Positions 24,232 through 33,484 of a stretch of DNA of 64,000 nt are shown piece by piece. Location of the stretch: positions 463,142 through 527,141 of the forward strand of contig NZ_RSCL01000002.1 of assembly GCF_003991905.1 (NCBI RefSeq), read 5' to 3'. Under the pieces are notes generated by a model that searched no databases, was not told the origin of the DNA, and saw nothing but the letters and a program-made list of their open reading frames with translations. The DNA comes from Dulcicalothrix desertica PCC 7102 (GTDB lineage Bacteria; Cyanobacteriota; Cyanobacteriia; Cyanobacteriales; Nostocaceae). Made by a program: the position numbers and the translations under genes. Positions within the stretch are counted from its first letter, which is position 1. Every line of letters starts with the position of its first letter.

Positions 24232-25791
24232 ATGACAATCAAGCGAATAATATTAATTTTATTAACGGTATTGGCAATTTTGACATCAGGGTCAAGACTA
24301 TATGAAACTTTACAAGAACCTCAGTATCAAAGTCGCTTAGAACTTTACCAAACCGATATAGTTTTAGAAGCAGCAGCTTGGAAACCAGAAGAAGATGACA
24401 AAAACTACCAGGGAGCGCAAAATGCTATATTAGGCGCCAACCCCACAGAAAGCGCAGCAGAACAATACTCAGAAGCGCGTCAAAAAGCTAAAACAGCAAT
24501 AGAAACAACTAAACAGCGAATCGAGAAACTGCGTCAACCCATTGCACAGCAACCAAATCAAGTAGACTCAAAACTAGCTCCTCAAAAAGAATTAGACTTA
24601 AAAGTTTTATTAAAGTCACTTGACGAACAGCAAAAATTACTAACAGAACTCGAACTACGTTTAGGAGTACTGCAAGCAGAACTTTCTAAAACAGATTTAG
24701 CACTCGCAACCTGGGAACAAGTCGAGCAACGCAAGCTAACTTTTCCAGACATGAGTCAAACAGCGCGTGTATTATCAGGATTATGGGGTAATTCAAAGCA
24801 ATTACTACCCAATGCCTCTGAATCGATTCAAAGTCAACTCAATGGCTGGTTTAAAATGCGCGCACTAACCCAACTATATACACTTCAAGAACGTAGTGAC
24901 GCACTCAAAGCTCTCGAAGTATTACAGCAACAACAGGCAGAAAAAGCCTTACTCCAGTTAAGCATTGTTGGGGTAGTTCCTAACTTAGCCGGACTAATTG
25001 GTTTCGTGACGCTGATTTTCCTTTTGGTTCAACGCTTGTTAAAAGGGAAAGACTCAATATTAGCAACCAACAGCACACTAGCTTGGACGACACCTTGGAA
25101 TGCTGAGACGATTTTACAAGTTTTCGTCGGTGGCTTCTTCTTTATGGGGCAAATTTTAGTTCCACTCTTCTTTTCTCTATTACCTCTTCCTCGTCCTGCT
25201 GGTAATATCCGTTTTCAAGCTGTGTATGTACTAATTAGCTATATTCTTCTTGCTGCGGGTTCAATATCAGTTTTATATTTCTCTATCAAACCGTTTTTAC
25301 CACTCAATGACGATTGGTTTCGGTTTCGTTTAGGTGGCAAATGGATACTGTGGGGATTAGGTGGTTACTGCGTTGCTATACCCATCGTGCTTTTCGTGTC
25401 GTTGGTTAATCAACAAATTTGGCAAGGACAGGGTGGAAGTAATCCCTTGTTGCAACTCGCTCTCGAAGCAAAAGATTCTGCTGCTCTAGGTATATTTTTC
25501 ACAACTGCTGCTATTGCTGCTCCTTTGTTTGAGGAATTTTTGTTTCGTGGTTTTCTACTACCATCACTGACTCGTTATATGCCTGTATGGGCATCTATTA
25601 TGGTTAGCAGTTTTATTTTTGCTGCTGCTCACCTCAGCTTGTCAGAAATTTTACCTCTAACCTCCTTGGGGATCATATTAGGGATAGTCTATACTCGTTC
25701 TCGAAATCTACTGGCGCCAATGATGCTGCATAGCCTTTGGAACAGTGGTACACTACTGACTTTATTCGTACTAGGCAGCAGTAACAGCTAA
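24232..25791 (+). CDS. CPBP-family intramembrane metalloprotease
   Basis: 519 residues. After an N-terminal span there is a long coiled-coil region (about 70-240, rich in Gln, Lys and Glu). About eight membrane spans follow, with the CPBP/CAAX-protease motifs LFEEFLFRGFLLP (EExxxR), AAAHLSLSEILPL and MLHSLWNSG. Family members are glutamyl or zinc proteases in the membrane; the substrate is unknown. GGAG stands 12 nucleotides before ATG 24232. It is divergent from cobJ. Confidence 0.88.
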   Translation: MTIKRIILILLTVLAILTSGSRLYETLQEPQYQSRLELYQTDIVLEAAAWKPEEDDKNYQGAQNAILGANPTESAAEQYSEARQKAKTAIETTKQRIEKLRQPIAQQPNQVDSKLAPQKELDLKVLLKSLDEQQKLLTELELRLGVLQAELSKTDLALATWEQVEQRKLTFPDMSQTARVLSGLWGNSKQLLPNASESIQSQLNGWFKMRALTQLYTLQERSDALKALEVLQQQQAEKALLQLSIVGVVPNLAGLIGFVTLIFLLVQRLLKGKDSILATNSTLAWTTPWNAETILQVFVGGFFFMGQILVPLFFSLLPLPRPAGNIRFQAVYVLISYILLAAGSISVLYFSIKPFLPLNDDWFRFRLGGKWILWGLGGYCVAIPIVLFVSLVNQQIWQGQGGSNPLLQLALEAKDSAALGIFFTTAAIAAPLFEEFLFRGFLLPSLTRYMPVWASIMVSSFIFAAAHLSLSEILPLTSLGIILGIVYTRSRNLLAPMMLHSLWNSGTLLTLFVLGSSNS

Positions 25792-26689
25792 ATGTATGTC
25801 CTAAGACCCTTGACAAACGCAAAAACATTTGCATTAATATATTTCAACAAGAAAAAACACAAGTAAATTATGTATGTAAGCGATAACCATTGTTAAGTTA
25901 ATTACTATTCAATCCCAAAAAATACGTTAAAAATCTAGCCCGAATTTAGCAAAGCATCTACTATAATGGTAGTGTCGAGCTATTTGCTTCAGAAATACCT
26001 GATTGTCTGCTTCACTAAAATTTGGCTGATATTCCGAGCTAGTAAATATAATTGAGCTTCGATTGCAGTATTTGTACTGGTAATAAGCGCGTGGTGAAAT
26101 CGATGTTGATTTTGTTCGGGTTTTCCGAAACAAATTTGATAGCGATAACGTCTAATTATTAGTATTGACGCAAACAAGTTAAAACAGTCCGGAAATAAAG
26201 CCTTTGGAGTTGTAGAAAGTAATATACAGTAGTAGTTTTGAAGATTCTGCGTCCTGGCTTGTTTTGAGCAAGATTAATCTTGTTCTCATTCTTCATGAAC
26301 ATGCTATAGCTTGATTTATTATCAAATTAAATTGTAATTACATAAAAACCTGATAGTTGCAAGCTTTAGAGTATGCAGCGTGGTTCCCTATAAATATGTT
26401 TAGAGCGTTTTTGTTTATATTAGGCGCCCTAAATTCGGCTATAAGTTGACGAACATGTGTTTCTACTTACGTTCATATTTATTAGTAGCAGGAATCTGCT
26501 CTTATCTTCTTATCAAATAGAACAAATTAAATATCGACTAAAAATCGACTACATATAGAGCGTAATTTTTAAGCTACGTTCACATAGGCTTTATGGTTTA
26601 TTTTCTAGTCATTTTTAGTCGTAAATTGGCATCGCATTGTCCAACTTTCGTCAAATTATATATAAACAACTAAGGAGCAGTACTTAATT
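25792..26689. other. long intergenic region, possibly holding a decayed gene
   Basis: About 900 bp with no supported intact gene. On the minus strand around 25990-26110 two frames read fragments (IEAQLYLLARNI and, shifted, FSEADNQVFLKQIA) that faintly resemble the C-terminal half of four-helix-bundle S23 proteins, which would mean a frameshifted relic. A near-perfect 20-bp palindrome (GAGCAAGATTAATCTTGTTC) lies at about 26266-26285. The TM2-protein promoter is presumably in the last 150 bp. Confidence 0.35.
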
Positions 26690-26965
26690 ATGGCAAATCT
26701 CACCCCTAGCCACGCCACAAAACAACTGTTATCTGGCTACTGCGGTATTATCTTTGGTGGATTGGGTATTCATAAATTTGTTTTGGGTTACTCTGCCGAA
26801 GGCTCAATTATGCTAGTTGTTTCTATTCTTGGCGCCATTTTTGCTTATGGCATTCCCTTTATAGTTATGCAACTCGTTGGATTAGTCGAAGGAATGATTT
26901 ATCTCAACAAAAGTCATGAAGAGTTTGTTGACACTTATTTCGCAAACAAACAAGGTTGGTTTTAA
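26690..26965 (+). CDS. TM2 domain-containing protein
   Basis: 91 residues. A TM2 domain fills the protein: LSGYCGIIFGGLGIHKFVLG, YSAEGSIMLVVSILGAIFAYG, and a second span IPFIVMQLVGLVEGMIYL followed by NKSHEEFVDTYF. These two-span proteins are widespread and of unknown function. AAGGAG stands 12 nucleotides upstream, rather far. A short hairpin terminator follows at 26972-27000. Confidence 0.85.
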   Translation: MANLTPSHATKQLLSGYCGIIFGGLGIHKFVLGYSAEGSIMLVVSILGAIFAYGIPFIVMQLVGLVEGMIYLNKSHEEFVDTYFANKQGWF

Positions 26966-26971
26966 AGTCAA

Positions 26972-27000
26972 ATTCCCGGCTTCTTGAAACGGTCGGGAAT
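26972..27000 (+). terminator. hairpin after the TM2 gene
   Basis: ATTCCCG and CGGGAAT form a 7-bp stem with a 15-nt loop, followed by CTTCTTT. Confidence 0.55.
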
Positions 27001-27042
27001 CTTCTTTACTAAAATATTCATTTTATATATAGGTAATTAAAT

Positions 27043-27243
27043 ATGATGTTACTTAAGAACAAAAAGCTAATATTAGGAATTTTTGTGTTGTGTAGCATGG
27101 GTTACTTCGGTACTGTATCAAATTTAGAACTAAATAGTTTTTTGCGGGGTGAGTTCATTTTGATCCCGCTACAAGCTTTAGCTTTGATTTATGTAACTTT
27201 TGTATTACGGGTGGGACACCCATTCCACAAGAATCTAAAATAA
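27043..27243 (+). CDS. small membrane protein ending in a dispersed repeat
   Basis: 66 residues with two hydrophobic stretches (about 9-27 and 40-56). The last eleven residues, RVGHPFHKNLK, are encoded by a copy of the dispersed GGGTGGGAC-CCCATTCCACAAG hairpin (27209-27235), so the original C-terminus may have been replaced by the repeat. No homology recognised and no clear binding site. Confidence 0.4.
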   Translation: MMLLKNKKLILGIFVLCSMGYFGTVSNLELNSFLRGEFILIPLQALALIYVTFVLRVGHPFHKNLK

Positions 27244-27358
27244 TTTAAAGAAAAGTTAATTAGTTTGACAATATGTCAAAGGCGTGGATATAGATTACCC
27301 TCAAATAAGAGATGCTATTAAATAGCGTCAAAATTTGTAGCAAATCCACCCATTTTCC

Positions 27359-29737
27359 ATGCAACTTGTTTCAAAAACTGATTTACTCAACGAAAATACC
27401 CAAAACGAACCATTAAAAAAAATAACTCTAGATATTACAGGAATGAAGTGTGCTGGATGTGTTCGTAATGTCGAGCGCACGCTAACTCAATATCCAGGAG
27501 TTGTTACTAGTAGCGTGAACTTGGCAACTTCGGTTGCTGTGGTTGAGTCGAGTGGTGTTGATGCTTCGGCACTAGCTTCTCATTTGACTCAAGCAGGTTT
27601 TCCATCTCAACCACGTTACTCACGTGCTGCTCCAAGTAAACAAAACCAAATTCAAGAAGTACGTTCTGCCAACTTAAATTTATTTATAGCTGGGTTTTTG
27701 CTTGTAGTTTCAAGTTTGGGGCATTTCAGCAATATCTTTGATGCATTTTTACCAGGATTAGATAATATTTGGTTTCACTGTGGATTAGCGACACTGACGC
27801 TTCTTATTCCTGGTCGTTCAATTTTAATCGATGGCTGGTTGGGTGTACGTCGAGGGGCGCCTAACATGAACACTCTCATCAGTTTGGGAAGTGTTACAGC
27901 TTATACAGCGAGTTTAATAGCATTATTATTTCCACAGATGGGATGGGAATGCTTTTTTGACGAACCAGTAATGATGCTGGCGTTTATTTTATTAGGAAGG
28001 ACTTTAGAACAACGTGCCCGTCATAAAGCTGCTGCTGCTTTTACAAATTTATTAGAACTTCAGCCACAAGTTGCACGTTTGATTGGAAAACCGAAAGATG
28101 GAAATTCGTCGTCTAACTTTGTTGTTTCTAACAATGTAGTAGAAATTCCTGCCGAACAAGTACGAATTGGAGAATGGTTACAGGTTTTACCAGGAGAGAA
28201 GATACCAGTCGATGGTGAAGTGGTACAAGGACAGACGACTGTTGATGAGTCGATGTTAACAGGGGAATCTGTACCAGTAATTAAGCAACCAGGAGATAAC
28301 GTTACAGCAGCTACCTTCAACCAATCTGGTGCAATTATAATTTGTGCAACTCGTACTGGCGCCGACACGACAATAGCCCAAATCATAGCTTTAGTAGAAG
28401 CCGCACAAACTCGTAAAGCTCCCATACAAAAACTCGCTGACACTGTTGCTGGTTATTTTACTTACTTTGTTCTAACTGCCGCACTATTAACTTTTCTATT
28501 TTGGTACTTTTTCGGTGCCCACATTTGGCCAGATATTACTGCCGTAACTACACCACTCACTCATCACTCAACACTCAGCACTCATGACTCAGCACTCAGC
28601 ACTCATCACTCTCCTTTACTATTAAGCCTAAAACTTGCGATTGCTGTGATGGTAGTTGCTTGTCCTTGTGCGTTAGGACTTGCAACCCCAACAGCTATTT
28701 TAGTTGGTACAGCAATGGGCGCCGAAAAAGGTTTATTAATAAAAGGGGGAGATGTTTTAGAAAAAGTTCACAAGCTTGATACTATAGTTTTTGATAAAAC
28801 AGGTACCCTGACTAGTGGAAAACCTACGGTAACAGACTGTATTGTATTAGAAGAAATAGAAGCAGATAATCTTCTGAGATTAGCAGCAGCAGTAGAAAGC
28901 GGTACTTGTCATCCTCTTGCGATAGCAATTCAAACCGCAGCAATAGAAAAACAGTTAGCTATTCCCGATGCAGTAGATTTTCGTACCGAACCAGGTTTTG
29001 GAATTTCGGCGGTAGTCGAAAATAAAATAGTATTCTTAGGTAACTATGAATGGGTCACTTGGCAGGGTATTACAGTTGATGAAAGTACGCAGGATAAAGC
29101 GCGTGTACTAGCCAATGCTGGGAAAACGGTAGTATATTTAGCTTACGACAATAAAATAGCTGGAATTATCGCAGTTGCCGATACCCTTAGACCTGAAGCA
29201 AAAACCACCGTAGAAAAACTTCTCTGCTTGGGTTTGCGGGTAATGATTTTAAGCGGTGACCGTATTGAAGCTGTTAACACTATAGCTGCCGAACTTGGTA
29301 TAGGCGCCACCAACATTGTTGCAGGAATACCCCCAGCCAAAAAAGCTGAGGCAATTCAAATGCTACAGCAATCAAACCAAGTTGCAATGGTTGGTGATGG
29401 CATTAATGACGCACCAGCTTTATCACAAGCAGATGTTGGAATTGCACTCCACTCTGGAACAGATGTAGCAATAGAGACTGCATCAATTGTACTAATGCGT
29501 GATTGTTTAACCGATGTGGTAGAGTCAATAAAATTAAGTCGTGCCACTTTTAACAAAATTCGCCAAAATTTATTCTGGGCTTTTGCGTATAATACGATAG
29601 GGATACCACTTGCTGCGGGTGTTTTACTTCCAAAGCTAGGTTTTGTTTTAAACCCAGCTGGTGCTGCTGCTTTAATGGCTTTCAGTTCTGTTAGTGTTGT
29701 GTCAAATTCTCTGTTATTACGACATTCCCGCAGTTAA
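27359..29737 (+). CDS. copper-type heavy-metal P1B-ATPase
   Basis: 792 residues. Order: one HMA metal-binding domain ([12 protein letters not shown], Cys31 and Cys34), two spans, two more spans, the actuator ([12 protein letters not shown]), a metal-channel span with CPC (435-437), the phosphorylation site [12 protein letters not shown] (Asp479), [18 protein letters not shown], and two C-terminal spans with YN near [17 protein letters not shown] plus the HMA motif point to Cu(I) transport; CtaA/PacS are the cyanobacterial relatives, but I cannot tell direction. Unusual: residues about 399-419 in the extracytoplasmic loop before the CPC span ([18 protein letters not shown]) are encoded by a heptamer repeat array. 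Confidence 0.93.
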   Translation: MQLVSKTDLLNENTQNEPLKKITLDITGMKCAGCVRNVERTLTQYPGVVTSSVNLATSVAVVESSGVDASALASHLTQAGFPSQPRYSRAAPSKQNQIQEVRSANLNLFIAGFLLVVSSLGHFSNIFDAFLPGLDNIWFHCGLATLTLLIPGRSILIDGWLGVRRGAPNMNTLISLGSVTAYTASLIALLFPQMGWECFFDEPVMMLAFILLGRTLEQRARHKAAAAFTNLLELQPQVARLIGKPKDGNSSSNFVVSNNVVEIPAEQVRIGEWLQVLPGEKIPVDGEVVQGQTTVDESMLTGESVPVIKQPGDNVTAATFNQSGAIIICATRTGADTTIAQIIALVEAAQTRKAPIQKLADTVAGYFTYFVLTAALLTFLFWYFFGAHIWPDITAVTTPLTHHSTLSTHDSALSTHHSPLLLSLKLAIAVMVVACPCALGLATPTAILVGTAMGAEKGLLIKGGDVLEKVHKLDTIVFDKTGTLTSGKPTVTDCIVLEEIEADNLLRLAAAVESGTCHPLAIAIQTAAIEKQLAIPDAVDFRTEPGFGISAVVENKIVFLGNYEWVTWQGITVDESTQDKARVLANAGKTVVYLAYDNKIAGIIAVADTLRPEAKTTVEKLLCLGLRVMILSGDRIEAVNTIAAELGIGATNIVAGIPPAKKAEAIQMLQQSNQVAMVGDGINDAPALSQADVGIALHSGTDVAIETASIVLMRDCLTDVVESIKLSRATFNKIRQNLFWAFAYNTIGIPLAAGVLLPKLGFVLNPAGAAALMAFSSVSVVSNSLLLRHSRS
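28551..28614 (+). repeat. ACTCAGC-type heptamer array inside the ATPase gene
   Basis: Nine or so degenerate tandem heptamers (CACTCAG/CACTCAT) lie in frame within the P1B-ATPase coding region, giving a His/Ser/Thr-rich loop. The same heptamer makes up the hairpin at 35138-35180. Confidence 0.8.
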
Positions 29738-29923
29738 ACGTCTGTAACAATCTGTATTACAAAACGTATTACCTAGTTTGACTAATGTGAGGTTAAACTA
29801 GGTCAATGTGCAGTTTTTTGTCCAATATATACAACAAATTAAGTGCGCTACTTTTATTTGCAGTACTCAATAGCAAATAAGTTTTTTAAATACTAAATTA
29901 TACAGTAGCTAGAAGCAAAGAGC

Positions 29924-30424
29924 ATGGCAGTAAATAATACTCAACCAATTTTTACTCATCAAAGTTCAACCGATTTTGGCAACGATTTTTCGATGGCAGC
30001 AGAAATAAACGAAAGCCACTTATTAATTATCGAAGATGACCAAGGACGCAAAGAAGTCACACTTGAGCGTCCTGTATATTCGATTGGCAGAGACAGAGAT
30101 TGCGATATTTGTTTAAACTCTCAATTTGTGTCGCGGCGCCATGCCGTATTGGTAAGATTACCACGCGACGATAATAGTCAAAGTTATTATTATCGAATAG
30201 TAGACGGAGACAGCAAAGGGAAACCAAGTGCGAACGGGTTGGTGATAAATGGACGCAAGCTACCTGCACACGACTTGAAAAACGAAGACGAAGTGGTTTT
30301 TGGGCCCCAGGTGCGAGCAATATACTATCTACTCAAAGATTCGATGCGGACAGGACAAACCGATGCTAGCGAGTATGATATTACTCTTATCAATCCCGGC
30401 ATGACCGATGACTTTGACGACTAG
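29924..30424 (+). CDS. FHA domain protein
   Basis: 166 residues. A forkhead-associated domain occupies about residues 38-137: YSIGRDRDCDICLNSQFVSRRHAVL with the conserved GR, SxxH (SRRH) positions, then GKPSANGLVINGRKL and the closing strands. It should bind phosphothreonine peptides, hence act with Ser/Thr kinases (one is encoded at 49546). The N-terminal 35 residues are Thr/Ser/Asn-rich and the C-terminus is acidic. A long dispersed palindrome follows the stop. Confidence 0.9.
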   Translation: MAVNNTQPIFTHQSSTDFGNDFSMAAEINESHLLIIEDDQGRKEVTLERPVYSIGRDRDCDICLNSQFVSRRHAVLVRLPRDDNSQSYYYRIVDGDSKGKPSANGLVINGRKLPAHDLKNEDEVVFGPQVRAIYYLLKDSMRTGQTDASEYDITLINPGMTDDFDD

Positions 30425-30498
30425 TAGGTTGTGTGGAGGAACGGAACCCAACATTGTAATTTAGTGTTGGGTTCCGCTGTTCGCTCCACGCAACCTAC
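30424..30498. repeat. long imperfect palindrome (GTAGGTTG...CAACCTAC)
   Basis: Arms of about 30-34 bp (30424-30453 and 30465-30498) pair with a three-base gap; the ends read GTAGGTTG and CAACCTAC. It sits between the convergent FHA gene and the 115-residue gene and can act as a terminator. From memory similar palindromes are scattered through many cyanobacterial genomes. Confidence 0.7.
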
Positions 30499-30502
30499 AA
30501 TT

Positions 30503-30850
30503 TTACCCAGCAATACTTTCAATTAGATTCCAGTGACGACTAGCCTCGATTTCTTGCTTAATGTATTGAAAAACTTGTTGGCAGTGATTTTCGAGTTGAA
30601 GTGGAAGTTCTTCGTTCTTAGCTACCAAATTCATACGAGTTTCCGTTTCGGTGGCAGTAGTCTTATCGATGAGTAATTCTACCGTGACTAACTTAGAAAA
30701 CGGAACACTTCCAGGAAATTCGCGCGCCATAATATAATCAGCATTGTGATATTGCACATTCAAACCCGTACTTTGTAGAAGGTCTATAAGTGTAGGTAGA
30801 AGGTGGTCTATAGAAACAGAAAGAACAAATGAACATGTATAGCGAGCCAT
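30503..30850 (-). CDS. conserved protein of unknown function
   Basis: 115 residues from ATG 30850 (MARYTCSFVLSVSIDHLLPTL). Alternating hydrophobic strands and helices, with a C-terminal amphipathic helix (LENHCQQVFQYIKQEIEASR), suggest a small alpha/beta fold not unlike SRPBCC or DUF1499-type proteins; I cannot place it. A longer frame from 30898 is rejected because its 16 extra residues are basic and lack a binding site. No clear partner; it is convergent with the FHA gene. Confidence 0.65.
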   Translation of the reverse strand: MARYTCSFVLSVSIDHLLPTLIDLLQSTGLNVQYHNADYIMAREFPGSVPFSKLVTVELLIDKTTATETETRMNLVAKNEELPLQLENHCQQVFQYIKQEIEASRHWNLIESIAG

Positions 30851-30978
30851 AATAGCCGCAAACCTCACAACACTCCGTCCTCTTATAATAACTAACACCT
30901 GCTCAAAGTAAGTAATTTTTATATCAATTCAAAAAAACCTCCTCTAAAATAATGATTTGGTGAGGTTAGGTTGTAAAA

Positions 30979-31899
30979 ATGAAAGTCGCGATTGCTGGAG
31001 CAACAGGATTTGTAGGTAGTCGTTTGGTAGAACGACTTACCAAAGAAAATAATAGTGTAGTAGTACTAACCCGGAATGCTACTCATGCTCAAAGAGTGTT
31101 TCCTAAGAGTTCATTCCCGAATGTGGAGGTAGTGACGGCAAATTTAACGACATCAGGAGAATGGCAAAATGCGATATCTGGGTGCGATGCAGTTGTGAAT
31201 TTATCTGGTGAACCAATAGCAGAAGGACGTTGGTCTCCTGCCCGTAAACAAGAAATTCTCAATAGTCGTAAGCTTGGGACTGCAAAAATTGTTGAGGCAA
31301 TTACAAATGCCAATCCTAAACCAAATGTACTAGTAAATGCTTCGGCAATTGGTTTTTATGGCACTAACGAGACAGCAAGCTTTGACGAGACAAGTTCCCC
31401 AGGTAACGATTTTTTAGCATCCGTTTGTCAAGCGTGGGAATCTGAAGCGCAACTTGTCAAAAACGCTGGTGTGAGATTAGTTATTTTACGTTTAGGAATT
31501 GTTTTAGGTAACGGCGGCGCTTTGGGTAAAATGATTACACCGTTTAAGTTGTTTGCGGGTGGGCCACTAGGAAGCGGCAAGCAGTGGTTTTCCTGGATTC
31601 ACCTTGATGACGTGGTGAATTTAATAATTCAGGCACTGACAAAACCAGAAATGGAAGGAGTATATAATGCGACCGCGCCTAACCCAGTTAGGATGTCACA
31701 GTTATGCGAAACAATGGGAAAAGTAATGGGGCGCCCTTCATGGCTACCTGTACCATCTTTTGCACTAGAAGCATTATTAGGAGATGGAGCAATAGTAGTT
31801 TTAGAAGGGCAACAGGTAATACCATTACGGACATTATCATCTGGCTTTAACTACCAGTATCCAAATCTAGAACCAGCCTTGGTAGAAATACTCAAATAA
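30979..31899 (+). CDS. TIGR01777-family SDR protein (YfcH-like)
   Basis: 306 residues. An NAD(P)-binding Rossmann start, AGATGFVGSRLVERL, is followed by AVVNLSGEPIAEGRW (family signature), RKLGTAKIVEAI, NASAIGFYG, LRLGIVLGNGGALGKM and WIHLDDVVNLI. The C-terminus has the DUF1731 motif QQVIPLRTLSSGFNYQYPNLEPAL. Relatives include YfcH and the plastid Giant Chloroplast 1/SulA-like protein linked to organelle division; the catalytic reaction is unknown. A hairpin terminator follows. Confidence 0.9.
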   Translation: MKVAIAGATGFVGSRLVERLTKENNSVVVLTRNATHAQRVFPKSSFPNVEVVTANLTTSGEWQNAISGCDAVVNLSGEPIAEGRWSPARKQEILNSRKLGTAKIVEAITNANPKPNVLVNASAIGFYGTNETASFDETSSPGNDFLASVCQAWESEAQLVKNAGVRLVILRLGIVLGNGGALGKMITPFKLFAGGPLGSGKQWFSWIHLDDVVNLIIQALTKPEMEGVYNATAPNPVRMSQLCETMGKVMGRPSWLPVPSFALEALLGDGAIVVLEGQQVIPLRTLSSGFNYQYPNLEPALVEILK

Positions 31900-31910
31900 A
31901 CCTCTTGTGG

Positions 31911-31936
31911 AACAGGCATCCCTGCCTGTTTTATTT
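31911..31936 (+). terminator. AACAGGC hairpin after the SDR gene
   Basis: AACAGGC and GCCTGTT pair around a six-nucleotide loop, followed by TTATTTG. It belongs to the dispersed CTTGTGGAACAGGC family. Confidence 0.65.
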
Positions 31937-31977
31937 GTTTAAGCATGTTTTATTTGCTTAAGCCTGTTTTATTTATC

Positions 31978-32226
31978 CTAAGTTTTCTTAACAAAAACAT
32001 TCTTAGACACCCAACTAATAACCCCACTCAGAATGGCGCCACCCATCAAAATACCAATAGCGGGGTTGAATACAGGTTGCCAAAGTTGATGCCACAAATC
32101 AAGACCCAGTGGAACACCAGTTGCATCACAAATGACGGCAACCGCAAACCAAGCAAATCCAAAAAATACTAAAAATACATCAGCTACAAGTATAAAATTT
32201 AACCCGTTTAAAAATTTTTCTTTCAT
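31978..32226 (-). CDS. small two-span membrane protein, unknown function
   Basis: 82 residues with two hydrophobic segments (about 10-33 and 54-74), separated by the loop CDATGVPLGLDLWHQLWQPV, and a basic end (SKNVFVKKT). It looks like a conserved cyanobacterial protein, but the function is not known to me. It is followed by nothing on its strand and preceded by a 10-bp-stem hairpin (32258-32294). Confidence 0.65.
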   Translation of the reverse strand: MKEKFLNGLNFILVADVFLVFFGFAWFAVAVICDATGVPLGLDLWHQLWQPVFNPAIGILMGGAILSGVISWVSKNVFVKKT

Positions 32227-32257
32227 AAAAGGTATATGAGAATCAAGGTTAATGAGG

Positions 32258-32294
32258 TATAGGGTAATGGCAATGTAGGCGCCTTTACCCTATA
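32258..32294 (-). terminator. hairpin between TPR gene and small membrane gene
   Basis: TATAGGGTAA and TTACCCTATA form a perfect 10-bp stem with a 17-nt loop containing a GGCGCC site. Confidence 0.5.
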
Positions 32295-32318
32295 CGTCAC
32301 TTATATCCAAAATATCTT

Positions 32319-32738
32319 CTATTCAAATATCCAATCTTTAACTTTTATTAAGCTTTTCCAATCAGGCTTTCTAGAAAGACCATCCTTAATGCTTTCTTCA
32401 AGTTCAGAGCGCCATTCTTCATTGACAAAAATTAGTTGCTGTGCAAACTCGACGTGCTGCCTAAGTCCTTTTTGTCCGGTTTCTAACATAGCTACAGCTA
32501 GGTTAACCCTCGCTTGTGGGTCTTGGGGATTAATTTTGACAGCTTTTTGAGCAGCCTTACATGCCAATGAACCCTTATCGTCAAGAAGATACAGCCAAGA
32601 TAAACAAGTCCATGCAGCACTGCTTTTAGGGGAGCGGTCGCATATGTCTTTAAAAACAGGAATTAAAGTAGCTGGACTTTCCCCAGCTTTGTAACGTTCG
32701 AGTCCTGAATCAAATAGTGATTCTAAAGTTTGAGTCAT
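32319..32738 (-). CDS. tetratricopeptide repeat protein
   Basis: 139 residues: about two and a half TPR units (LESLFDSGLERYKAGESPAT, SSAAWTCLSWLYLLDDKGSL, PQARVNLAVAMLETGQKGLR) and a Trp/Lys-rich C-terminus. Likely a protein-interaction module. It lies 79 bp downstream of the sufA-like gene on the same strand, an order that suggests co-transcription. Confidence 0.8.
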   Translation of the reverse strand: MTQTLESLFDSGLERYKAGESPATLIPVFKDICDRSPKSSAAWTCLSWLYLLDDKGSLACKAAQKAVKINPQDPQARVNLAVAMLETGQKGLRQHVEFAQQLIFVNEEWRSELEESIKDGLSRKPDWKSLIKVKDWIFE

Positions 32739-32817
32739 ACAAAATTGGTCAAATACTCACAACAAGACAGCCATTTGCAATTACTAAAAGTAATTGCAAA
32801 TTGTTAAATCAATTGGA

Positions 32818-33174
32818 TTATACGCCAAACGACTTACCACAGCCACAGGTTTGTGCGGCATTGGGGTTCGTGAACTGAAAACCACCACCAATCATGGCAT
32901 CGCTATAATCGAGCATTAAGCCGTAAAGATATAATAAGCTTTTACGGTCGCAAACTATTTTGAAGCCCTCATAGTCAAAAACGTCATCATGGGGTGTAAT
33001 TTGACTTGCATCTTCAAAATCCATCATATAGGACATTCCGGAGCAGCCACCTTGACGTACTCCCACCCTCAAACACAAGTCCTTGTCTTGTTTGTCGCGT
33101 AAAGATTTGACTTGACGCAGTGCAGTTTCACTTAATTGGATTCCTCGTTGTTGGGATTGGGTTGCTTGTGTCAT
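32818..33174 (-). CDS. sufA: iron-sulfur cluster assembly A-type carrier (SufA/IscA-like)
   Basis: 118 residues of the HesB/IscA fold that carries or inserts Fe-S clusters or iron. Conserved cysteines are all present: Cys44 in [12 protein letters not shown] and Cys110/Cys112 in [24 protein letters not shown] is the family N-terminus. No suf or isc operon partners appear in the window; the next gene on the strand is a TPR protein. Confidence 0.92.
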   Translation of the reverse strand: MTQATQSQQRGIQLSETALRQVKSLRDKQDKDLCLRVGVRQGGCSGMSYMMDFEDASQITPHDDVFDYEGFKIVCDRKSLLYLYGLMLDYSDAMIGGGFQFTNPNAAQTCGCGKSFGV

Positions 33175-33484
33175 ATGATGATTGAACTCCTTAAATTTAG
33201 AAGACTGAGTTTATGGGTATTAGCTTGAGAAACGGTAGTTTTTATCTTTATTCTAGCTTTCTATTGGGTTACAGGCAGCCGAATTGTAAATACTGGTCGT
33301 CCATCGTTCGTCATATTTTTATTCTAGAATTGAGAGATTCAGTATGTTCAAAGTCTGGCATTTGAGTTAAATTGCCCTTATAACAGCTTATACTCAGCAC
33401 CATTGCTGACTTTATAAAGGTTTGGCTTTTCCATTCCCAAAATTGCTCTCGTTACAAATCGCTTGTTTTGATTCACGGTTCTAT

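Noticed and set aside
25927-26177. Two overlapping minus-strand frames as a real gene
   Set aside because: Only faint resemblance to S23 four-helix-bundle proteins split over two frames; insufficient evidence.
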